Positions 56,275 through 64,000 of a stretch of 64,000 nucleotides of DNA are shown here, one piece after another. The stretch covers positions 2,046,001 to 2,110,000 of the forward strand of contig NZ_CP134771.1 in the NCBI RefSeq assembly GCF_031880315.1. The letters run 5' to 3'. Source of the stretch: Pseudomonas baltica. Lineage in GTDB: Bacteria; Pseudomonadota; Gammaproteobacteria; Pseudomonadales; Pseudomonadaceae. The notes beneath the pieces were generated by a model that did no database searches, had not been told where the DNA came from, and worked only from the letters and a program-made list of their open reading frames with translations. The position numbers and the translations under genes are program-made. Position 1 is the first letter of the stretch. Each line of letters starts with the position of its first letter.

Positions 56275-59151
56275 CTAAATGGCCGGCAACTGAGCTGGCA
56301 ATTCCCCTGCTCGCTCACGATCCGCCACGCTCACTATGCAGCGCTCGATAAACTCAAGCTCTTGGGTGAGTTCAGTGGCGCGTTTTTCCAACGCCTTCAA
56401 CCCGGCCCGGTGTTCCTTTTGCACCTCTTCAGGAGCTCTGGCGAGGCCTGCTAGCTTCCTGCGGGCCTTCTCGATCTTTTCATTGACCTCAGCAAGGTAC
56501 CTTTCTCCGAAGTCCTTCTTTTTGTCCATGAAGAGCTGGCATTCCAAGAAACGGATGGCATCGTAGATTTTCAAGACCTCACCACTGGTCTTGGAGTGCA
56601 CGAAGTTCAAGCTTCCTTCATCAAAGGCGTGGTGCTCCTGATTTTGGCCACCCCAGTTCACCAAGTCATTCTTGATGAAATTGAAGTGCGACAGGTCGTA
56701 GTCAATGAACGGTTCCACCAGCTTGAAGGTGTGCTCCAAGCTAACCTGCAGGTACACGCTCTTCTTCAGCTGCGACTTGTTGAAATTAGCGGTGACCTGC
56801 ACGCCGTTCTCAATGCAGAACTCCAGCACCATGGACTCGAACCATATCCGGCAATACAGCAACGCCTGTCGAACGTCGAAAACCGACAGAGCCACGTGCA
56901 CCTTTTTCTGAAAACCACCCGCGTGATCAATGACCACGATGCCTTTGTTCGTATAGCTGAGCACATGGTTTGCGTGCTGGTCGGATTGAGGATGGCGATC
57001 AGCGATGATGCAGAAGCGCTCCCAGAAGAGGCGATCGTGGGTCGTCACCACCATCTGGATCCGGCGCAGGTAGTCATCATTGAAAAACAAGTCGATGATG
57101 TTGGATCGGTGATCCGTATCGATCGCGTTGACGACGTCATCAAAAACGATGAGCGGAAAATTGTTTTTCTCAGCCATCGCCAAGAGAATCGACAAGCCCA
57201 GTGCCCTCAGATGCCCTTCGCTGAGCACAGCAAACGCATCCAACAGAGAGCCGTCAACGTTGGTGATCTTGATCCGGTAGCTCTCCGTAAGCTTTTCAAA
57301 GGCCAGCGTCTCAATCTGCTCATGGTCATCGTCGTGGTTATTGATCGCTCGGTAGTACTCGGCAGCCTTGGCTTCGATCCCTGTAATGCGCGCTTTTTCA
57401 AGCTCCAGCTTGTAGTCCAACAGGTCGCCGTAAAGCGTTCGGTATTCAACCTCAAGATCTTTGAGCAACTGGTTGAAGTGGCTGTTATCCACCGAGTCGT
57501 TGAGCAAAGCCGTTCTCTGCGCTATCAGCGCAAGCATCCTGTCATTGGCGTCTGTGAACCCGGTTAGCGCCTGGGTTTTGAGGTCAAACTGTCGTTTCAG
57601 CGACTCATCGACCTGCTTGAGGTGTTCGATGAGCGCATCCAGACGAGCCGCTTGAACCTCCGCCTGATCAACCTCCCGTTGCCTGCGTTCGCAGGCACGC
57701 AGATAGGCCTCGATCTGGGCTGTACTGTCAGCACAGAGCGCGATGAAAGCATTGAGGACAGACGCCGCCACTGTCGAGCGGTCAGTGGCCGTATGGAACT
57801 CTGTGAGCACCGCTTCCAATACGTCCATCGCCACTGGGCAGGGTACATCGGCATAGGCATTGGCCTTCACGGAACTGACCCCGGTCGCGATCCTTGAAGC
57901 CCAGAGGACAACTTGAGTATCATTTTTCTGTTTGGATTGCTTCAGGGCCTCCAGAGCCCCGAGCGCCTTGATCTGATCACGCGCCCTTTCAAACGGGTTC
58001 ACCGTGACTTGGTCAAGGGGCGTCAAACAGGCGGGACAGGTCTGCTCAGACGGCGGTTCGGTGGCTTCCAAAGCTTCCAAGGCTTCAAAAACAGCGCGAT
58101 AGTTAACGTCACTGGCCCTTTGCAGAAACAGTGTCTCGATCTGCGTTTTGCGGCTGAGCAACCGCTTGGCGATGGCAGACGTACGCGCAACATGCTTGAT
58201 GGGAATGACCACCGGTGCTTTGGCCGCTCGCAGTCGCTCGGCCCCACGGATGTGCATGTCTATCGTCTTGCGCAGCCGCTGTACCTTTGGACGAATTTCG
58301 AAATCCTGATCGGCCCGCAGCCCCAAGAGCTGACAGGTTTGCGAAATCGCAGCGTAGAGATCTGCCCTGTGCTTGCTCCGCACTTGGCCAAGCTCTGTTC
58401 GTGCGCGTTCAAGGTTCGCCAGGGCCTCGGCCTGGTCGGCACGCATGAATGCCTTGAGCGTAAAGCTGTCAGGGCGCACGAATCGGGAAATGACTTCCTG
58501 AAGCTCTTCCAGGCCGAACAAGGTCGCCAAGACATCACTTTCGCCACTACCAGTGTCCTTCGAGCCCAGCAGCGAAAACTCCTGAAGGCGATTGCGATCA
58601 ATGAAGCAGCTCGACCAACTGATACTGGGCGCAATTTTGAGCTTATTCGTTCCCAGGAGAGCGAGCTGGGGCTTGGTTTCTCCTCGTGCAATGTACTGCT
58701 TGACCTTGGTCTTGCGCCTGGCGGCTTCCTTGATGTCCCCAGTGGTGCAAATTTCGATGGCTTCACAGAGCGATGATTTGCCGCCGCCATTGGGCGCGTA
58801 GAAAATGTTTTTCAGCTTACTGAATCGAATGAACGTGCCTTTGTCGTCGGCACCAAACTCGCCAAAGCCCCGGAAATTCCTGACGCGCAGGTGATCTAAT
58901 GCCCCCAAGCCCGAGGGTGGTATCCGATCCAGTTCAGGCCTTTTATCGAGCACTTTCTTGAAGCGAGCAGCGACGCGCTGGTAGTTACGACCCAGCAATT
59001 GATCCGACGCAGTGGTGATGTGTGACTTGATGTGGTCGGAGTAGCGGCCCTTGCTTTGGTTGGCCTGGTACATACACCAGAGAAGCACCAGGTACGCATC
59101 AGTACGCCCCTCAAGGTTCTGCCTGGCAAAACTTAAAAGGTACTGACTCAT
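56275..59151 (-). CDS. SMC/RecF-like AAA ATPase with CxxC hook
   Basis: 958 aa. A 90-residue helical N-terminal extension precedes [14 protein letters not shown] and Walker [12 protein letters not shown] (118-128). CPAC (about 405, [11 protein letters not shown]) sits in the coiled-coil region like a zinc hook. ABC signature-like [13 protein letters not shown], Walker [15 protein letters not shown], then [10 protein letters not shown]. The C-terminal 250 residues are unrecognised. It is of the family used in several defence systems as DNA or damage sensor. Divergent from the DUF4365-TPR gene (277 bp apart), convergent with the HNH gene. Confidence 0.8.
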   Translation of the reverse strand: MSQYLLSFARQNLEGRTDAYLVLLWCMYQANQSKGRYSDHIKSHITTASDQLLGRNYQRVAARFKKVLDKRPELDRIPPSGLGALDHLRVRNFRGFGEFGADDKGTFIRFSKLKNIFYAPNGGGKSSLCEAIEICTTGDIKEAARRKTKVKQYIARGETKPQLALLGTNKLKIAPSISWSSCFIDRNRLQEFSLLGSKDTGSGESDVLATLFGLEELQEVISRFVRPDSFTLKAFMRADQAEALANLERARTELGQVRSKHRADLYAAISQTCQLLGLRADQDFEIRPKVQRLRKTIDMHIRGAERLRAAKAPVVIPIKHVARTSAIAKRLLSRKTQIETLFLQRASDVNYRAVFEALEALEATEPPSEQTCPACLTPLDQVTVNPFERARDQIKALGALEALKQSKQKNDTQVVLWASRIATGVSSVKANAYADVPCPVAMDVLEAVLTEFHTATDRSTVAASVLNAFIALCADSTAQIEAYLRACERRQREVDQAEVQAARLDALIEHLKQVDESLKRQFDLKTQALTGFTDANDRMLALIAQRTALLNDSVDNSHFNQLLKDLEVEYRTLYGDLLDYKLELEKARITGIEAKAAEYYRAINNHDDDHEQIETLAFEKLTESYRIKITNVDGSLLDAFAVLSEGHLRALGLSILLAMAEKNNFPLIVFDDVVNAIDTDHRSNIIDLFFNDDYLRRIQMVVTTHDRLFWERFCIIADRHPQSDQHANHVLSYTNKGIVVIDHAGGFQKKVHVALSVFDVRQALLYCRIWFESMVLEFCIENGVQVTANFNKSQLKKSVYLQVSLEHTFKLVEPFIDYDLSHFNFIKNDLVNWGGQNQEHHAFDEGSLNFVHSKTSGEVLKIYDAIRFLECQLFMDKKKDFGERYLAEVNEKIEKARRKLAGLARAPEEVQKEHRAGLKALEKRATELTQELEFIERCIVSVADRERAGELPAQLPAI

Positions 59152-59428
59152 TGCGCCTCCTCCCTGGTACGCATCAGCGTAACCGGACTGGCATCAGGAA
59201 GCCATTATCGAGCGTTGTGGATGGGCCGCTGTCCGGAAAAACTTGGGCGGTCTCATACAACATGGGGGATGCACCCAACCTGACTCGCAGCCCCAGTTAC
59301 AGAGATATTGATCCCATAGTCTGATCCCAAACCCGGTTTGACGCCCGGTATACTCAGGACAAATAGTGCTGCATCAAAACGCCGTTCAAGCCTCCAGCAC
59401 CCATTTTTGATAATACCGAGGAAGCACC

Positions 59429-62400
59429 ATGCCAGTTGACGGGCCTCTACCTGGGACGGGTGATCAGCACGACATCAATGCCGATGCAACACGTTGCCTG
59501 ATGGCTCGACATCCCAAGAATTGGCGAGTGCAAAGCCTGGAAGGGACTGACGACTATGGCTATGACTTCCAAGTGCAGACCACGCCGAATCAACAAGCGA
59601 CGGATATTTTCCGTATCCAGCTTAAGGGCACCCGCTCTCCGAACCTGACGGCGGATGGCGAATACATTTCGGTGTCTCTGAAAGCCACCACTGTCCGCTA
59701 TTACGCCCGAGCCGTAGAACCGGTACTTCTGGTGATCTGCGACCTATCGGTGAACGAAGATTCTGTCGACTGCCCCCTTTACTATGTTTGGCTCAGGGAT
59801 GAGCTGAATCGCATCTCGGTCGACGATCTGTCCGCTGAACGCAAATCCGTCACCCTTCGTGCGCCCACAAAGAACGTACTAAAAATAGCTACGGATCTCT
59901 CGGAGGACATTCGCCACCAGAACGAACTGTCTCGCATGGGGCATATCCTGAGTGAGCGCGCAGAGCAAACACACCCAGGGATGCAAGCAGATGACCGCTT
60001 AACCCTGGTTCAGGGCGTGGTAAAAGGCGTGGCTGCACGAGGCTCCGCACTGATGAACGCCTTGGCAGGCCCAACGGAAGACTACTGGGTCAACCCAGCT
60101 CGCGGCACGCTTGCCTGGAACTTGACTCAGGCCAAGGCAGATCTACAGGTCACCGCGCTGGATCGAGCGAAGATCCAGCTCGATGAGGCAGAGCCAAAAC
60201 TCGAAGGGTCGGCCACCCTTGAGCGCGCAGAATATTGGCGCCTACGTGGCAACTGGCAGGTTCAAACGGGAGATAACAGAGCGGCAGTCTCTTCCTACCA
60301 GAACGCGTATGAGGTAACGCCGTTCCCCAAGTTCCGAGCAGCCCAGGTGGAAGCGGAGATCCGCATCCGATTCGAGAACGATAGCGACTCACTTGCAGAG
60401 CTACATGATTTACTGGAGGGTGCAGATCCAGCCATCATTGCCATTCGCTCCCGGCTGCATGCCGTGCAAGGGCATTACGAGTTGGCCGTTGAGCAGGCGA
60501 ATTTGCTTGCGGAACCTCAACGGTCTTTCGCCAGAGCGTTTGCACATTGGCTGTCTGAAGAACCGGCAAATGCCCTGACGGACTGCGAGGCGGGCATTGA
60601 AGCCTGTGACGCGTCCGATGACATTCGTGAACTGTTGCTGTTGCTTAGGGCCCGAGCCAAATTTTCCCTCGCAGTGGCCACCGCCACTACGCCGCGACGT
60701 GAATCTATCCCACCCGCAGGTCTTCCGGGTGTAGACCTTCAAAAGCTTGAGGAAGCTTGGGTTGCGATTAACGATGCTGTCCTGTCCATAAAGGCATCTG
60801 GCTGGGGCTCCAACATAGAGCAGCTCGTCGACATCTGGGGGGCCACAGCGTCGGCCCTTGGCAAGGCAGAGTCGATACTTGCAGACCTGAAGGATGCAGC
60901 GCAGAAGCGCCCGGACTTGCCCCATATCCATGAGGTCTTGCGGGGCATTGCGGGTCAATTGGCGGACTTCACCCTCGCATTGTCGGCAAATGATCAGTTG
61001 CCCGACTCACCTGACAAGCAGTTCTGGGGCACGCTTCTGCTCTATGAAACCCGTAAATTTCGGGCGTGCTATCAAGGCTTTGGCGCATACGTCGGTGACG
61101 TGGATCGCAGCCACCCCCTGTTTGGGGCGGCTGTCACCGCAGCGTCTATTTCGGCGCACAAATCAGTTCAGACCGGCCTCGTGAACCAGTGGATGGGGCT
61201 GCTCGAAGCAGATCCTGCTCTGGCCCCCGAAGCCGCCCTCGCACAATTTTATCTCCAGTTGGAGATGAGCAGGTTGGCCAAGGATGAGGCGTTGAGGACG
61301 CTGCAGGCCAGGTATGAAGAACTGGATCGGCCCGTCAGTATTGCACTCACCCTCATCCACGAGCTTGACCCTACTGACCCGCAGAGCGCGCAGGCGTGTG
61401 TTCGACTCTCCGAAAGGATCACTGAGCACTATGTCCTCTCGCCTGCGGTGGCTGCGCGGCTTGGGCTGGCCTTGGTGACCTTGAGAGATTGGCAAGGCAT
61501 CGTAGAGCTGTGTCAAAGCAATCGAGTTCGCGTTGAGCCTGGCGATCGAATGGGAGCCTTCGAGGCATTGGCACTTGATCACCTGGGCGAAACGGAAAAG
61601 GCCCGCGATCGGTTGTTGAAAATTGTAGCCACAGGATCTGACGATCCACTGGCACTGAACACCTATGCGACGATTGCCACGCGTTGCGGCTACGTCGATG
61701 ACGCCGTGGAGGCAGCGGAAAGAGCGCTCGAAACTGCGAGATCCAAAGGGGAACAATTGGAGTTCGTTAAGTTACTGTTCTTTCTCATTCAGTTTTCCGA
61801 CCCAACGAGCGAACGGCTACTGGAGCTGGCCCTGCGAGCGGGCGAGCTGGTGGATCAGAGTGTAGAGAGCCAGGAAGGCACCTACTTGATGATGCACCTG
61901 AGCGGCACTCTGGGTGGACGCAGTGACATCGACCTTGCCAGGGATAGAGAGCAGTTCCGCACACGAGCTGATGCATTCTTCAGGAATTTCCCGAATTCCC
62001 GGATGCTCTGGAGAGGCGAAATCCGAGAGGGCGCCTCTGGCACGGAGTTGGTGGAAAGCCTGAAAGCACTGACTGGAATGACGCCCGACAGAGAGGCCTT
62101 CCAGAAGCGGCTAGAGCGCTCCCTACAGCAGGGATTGAATACCGTTCCTTTCTCGTGGCGTCCACGACTGGTGCTGTCTTACGTTTGCGATATCGTGCAC
62201 CTGTGGGAAATTGCCAAGGTGTCCAGCCGGGATGATCGCCAGTATCACTTGGCAATGGTCAACGATACAGGTTGGCAGCCGACCAGTGCCGATGACCTGC
62301 GCAAGCGAGTGCCTTTGCTGGATTGGACAGCACTGTTAGTCCTTAACGACTTGGGGCTGATCGACGCCGTCATCACTTTCTTCGGTCAAATTGCGGTGGC

Positions 62401-63394
62401 CAAGGCCACGATGGAGGAGCTTGCCGAGTTCACGAACCCCGTGTTTGGAAGCCCAAAGCGAAGCAAATGCTTGGAGCTACAGAACGCTTTGAAACCCCAT
62501 CTCGCCTCGATCCTTCAGCCCTCCCCTCCAGAGGTGGCAAGCGAGGCATCGCCCGCCAGAGTCATTGGGCGCAGCAACAGTGAAATCGTGGAGATACTTG
62601 GCAAAGAGCCGGAACGGTACCGGCTCTATTCTGATGACGAATCGCTGCGGATATTTTGTGCTGCAGGTTCCGAGGTCGACGGTTTCTGCACGCTTGATGT
62701 CCTGACCGCAATGACAGAGGTTGGGCAGCTCTCCCCTATTGAAAAAGCCGGCAAAATTGCGCAGCTGTGCGAATGGCGGGTCGGGGTAATCGTACAGCTA
62801 TCCGAAATTGTCCGGCTGCTCCCCCCGGCTGCCTATACTGCACGAACCGTACGTCAAGCCGTAGAAATCCTCGACGCTGAACCTAGGCTCATTTCAGTGA
62901 TCTCGGCGCTCTGGGATTATCGAGTGCCCTTTGAAAAATCGCTGGGGCATGCAGCATCGGCGTTGCATGCACTAGTGGAGCAGGCTCAGCTTCCTGAGAC
63001 TGGACTAGCTGCGCTGATGCGACACTGGCATGTCAAAGCAGCTATGAAAAATGATGCCCCTGATCAGGCCCTTGAGACCATAGTCCTTTTGATCATCACC
63101 GCCGCACTCATGGGTCATTTGCCGAAGGCTTGTGCCAAACGACTCTGGGCGGTTTACAGGCTGTTGGTCGAGTCTCACCATGGAGACCAAATGGACGAGC
63201 GTCTTGAGAAGGTTTCCATCCGGTTGCTAGGTTCGAAATGTGCTCAGTTGGAATCTGTAGCGGCTGGCGAAGGGTTGCGAATCTTCACCGAGCTCAATGA
63301 GAGCCTAACGGAGGGCACGATTGACCAGTCAGAGTTCGCCAACGCTTACACCACAGCACGAATAGCGGCGCAAAGCCCCAAATTCGGGCGATGA
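59429..63394 (+). CDS. DUF4365-TPR giant protein
   Basis: 1321 aa. The N-terminal 150 residues match DUF4365: INADATRCLMARHPKNWRVQSLEGTDDYGYDFQVQ and FRIQLKGT (D46 and Q64-x-K66 of a PD-(D/E)XK-like core), SLKATTVRYYARAVEPVLLVICD. The following 1100 residues are helical with TPR-like repeats (AEYWRLRGNWQVQTGDNRAAVSSYQNAYEV, ALAQFYLQLEMSRLAKDEALRTLQARYEEL, NTYATIATRCGYVDDAVEAAERAL), a scaffold for binding other proteins. DUF4365 nucleases fused to repeat scaffolds occur in defence islands. Its partner may be the divergent ATPase. Confidence 0.78.
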   Translation: MPVDGPLPGTGDQHDINADATRCLMARHPKNWRVQSLEGTDDYGYDFQVQTTPNQQATDIFRIQLKGTRSPNLTADGEYISVSLKATTVRYYARAVEPVLLVICDLSVNEDSVDCPLYYVWLRDELNRISVDDLSAERKSVTLRAPTKNVLKIATDLSEDIRHQNELSRMGHILSERAEQTHPGMQADDRLTLVQGVVKGVAARGSALMNALAGPTEDYWVNPARGTLAWNLTQAKADLQVTALDRAKIQLDEAEPKLEGSATLERAEYWRLRGNWQVQTGDNRAAVSSYQNAYEVTPFPKFRAAQVEAEIRIRFENDSDSLAELHDLLEGADPAIIAIRSRLHAVQGHYELAVEQANLLAEPQRSFARAFAHWLSEEPANALTDCEAGIEACDASDDIRELLLLLRARAKFSLAVATATTPRRESIPPAGLPGVDLQKLEEAWVAINDAVLSIKASGWGSNIEQLVDIWGATASALGKAESILADLKDAAQKRPDLPHIHEVLRGIAGQLADFTLALSANDQLPDSPDKQFWGTLLLYETRKFRACYQGFGAYVGDVDRSHPLFGAAVTAASISAHKSVQTGLVNQWMGLLEADPALAPEAALAQFYLQLEMSRLAKDEALRTLQARYEELDRPVSIALTLIHELDPTDPQSAQACVRLSERITEHYVLSPAVAARLGLALVTLRDWQGIVELCQSNRVRVEPGDRMGAFEALALDHLGETEKARDRLLKIVATGSDDPLALNTYATIATRCGYVDDAVEAAERALETARSKGEQLEFVKLLFFLIQFSDPTSERLLELALRAGELVDQSVESQEGTYLMMHLSGTLGGRSDIDLARDREQFRTRADAFFRNFPNSRMLWRGEIREGASGTELVESLKALTGMTPDREAFQKRLERSLQQGLNTVPFSWRPRLVLSYVCDIVHLWEIAKVSSRDDRQYHLAMVNDTGWQPTSADDLRKRVPLLDWTALLVLNDLGLIDAVITFFGQIAVAKATMEELAEFTNPVFGSPKRSKCLELQNALKPHLASILQPSPPEVASEASPARVIGRSNSEIVEILGKEPERYRLYSDDESLRIFCAAGSEVDGFCTLDVLTAMTEVGQLSPIEKAGKIAQLCEWRVGVIVQLSEIVRLLPPAAYTARTVRQAVEILDAEPRLISVISALWDYRVPFEKSLGHAASALHALVEQAQLPETGLAALMRHWHVKAAMKNDAPDQALETIVLLIITAALMGHLPKACAKRLWAVYRLLVESHHGDQMDERLEKVSIRLLGSKCAQLESVAAGEGLRIFTELNESLTEGTIDQSEFANAYTTARIAAQSPKFGR

Positions 63395-63687
63395 GTGCAG
63401 GCCGCAGGCGCTGGACGCAGCGCGATGTGGCCTAAGTATGGTCGACGCTGGACGCGTCGCAGTTAGGGTTGGAGCAGATACCCTCACGCGCTTCTCGAAA
63501 CGCTCTCTTGACCGCCGGAGCGAAATCATCCGCATGACGGGCCGACGAGCCCCCCCCCCGCTCAACATCCGCTAGTTGGCGCGAATCAACCTTGTGATAG
63601 AAACGGCCACCGATGCTTTTCGGCCTGCTCAGTTTCTGGCCGGGAGTGGTTATCATCGTAACCACAACACGACAGGGCAACGAGCTC

Positions 63688-64000
63688 ATGACCTACGCAC
63701 TTTTAGACAATGCCACCCTCACAGCTGTCCAGCGTGCCACTGGAGCTGTCACGGTACAAAACACCGACACGATCAATGGAGACCTGTGCGCTGTAGAGAA
63801 CTTCCTCCAGGGCATTCTTTTCTATGATGACCTGTTGTGCATCGACAACTACAAGCCTCAGCACCGGGAAGCGCGGAAAAAGCAGTTCCCGTACCTGCGC
63901 TTCGTTGACCCAACCCAGTTCGAACTGCAGACGGTCGACGAGGTTGCACAACGGGAAGCCGCTCTGATCCGCCCCGAGATTCGCGGAGGTAAGTTCGTCG
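63688..64000 (+). CDS. Hypothetical protein, cut by the window end
   Basis: Frame open from ATG 63688 to the last base (104 codons): MTYALLDNATLTAVQRATGAVTVQNTDTINGDLCAVENFLQGILFYDDLLCIDNYKPQHREARKKQFPYLRFVDPTQFELQTVDEVAQREAALI.... Protein-like composition; no family recognised from this part. Confidence 0.65.
   Translation, partial: MTYALLDNATLTAVQRATGAVTVQNTDTINGDLCAVENFLQGILFYDDLLCIDNYKPQHREARKKQFPYLRFVDPTQFELQTVDEVAQREAALIRPEIRGGKFV

Noticed and set aside
56596..57567. A 323-codon open frame on the plus strand
   Set aside because: It is antisense to the 958-aa ATPase, whose motifs are certain; high-GC codon bias leaves long mirror frames. The same holds for 57913-58776, 39204-40070 and 1454-2155.

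Overview
The window comes from a pseudomonad of the P. putida/P. fluorescens type. The first 4 kb is ordinary chromosome: the 3' part of an allophanate hydrolase gene, a CWC zinc-ribbon protein, an RsuA-type pseudouridine synthase, and phaG, which is typical of medium-chain PHA and rhamnolipid-precursor metabolism in Pseudomonas. This core ends at a tRNA-Gly(CCC) gene (3924-3997). A broken tRNA-Gly copy lies just upstream.

From the 3' end of that tRNA to about 49007 there is a genomic island of about 45 kb. It is bounded by a 29-bp direct repeat of the tRNA 3' end (3971-3999 and 48979-49007). Its mobility module is at the right end (38.7-46.7 kb): two large tyrosine recombinases, an unrecognised partner, two small HTH/coiled-coil proteins and a 660-aa protein. 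This layout resembles the gamma-mobile-trio (GmtY/GmtZ/GmtX) islands. The cargo is rich in defence-type genes: an RloC/PrrC-like ATPase-anticodon nuclease candidate flanked by two paralogous recombinase-like genes; a type III-like retron (PRTase-wHTH effector, ncRNA, RT); a TIR-domain protein; a complete Hachiman-like HamA-HamB pair; a HAD/phosphoesterase cluster; a DUF559-like nuclease; a two-TM protein; and an unrecognised three-gene operon (PD-(D/E)XK-like protein plus two others) whose middle gene is split by an IS3-family element.

After the right att repeat, the first 130-200 bp resemble the left end of the first island. This suggests a second island in tandem, running past the end of the window. 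It carries a second Hachiman-like pair, an HNH-type gene, a large SMC-like ATPase with a CxxC hook, and a 1321-aa DUF4365-TPR protein divergent from it. HamB is interrupted by a 1235-bp IS3-family element with a 3-bp target duplication. The HNH gene is interrupted by a 1327-bp IS2-subgroup element with a 5-bp target duplication. In both cases, removing the IS and one target copy restores one continuous reading frame.

No CRISPR array, rRNA, plasmid origin or prophage structural module was seen. Family assignments rest on motifs read by eye; no database search was possible.
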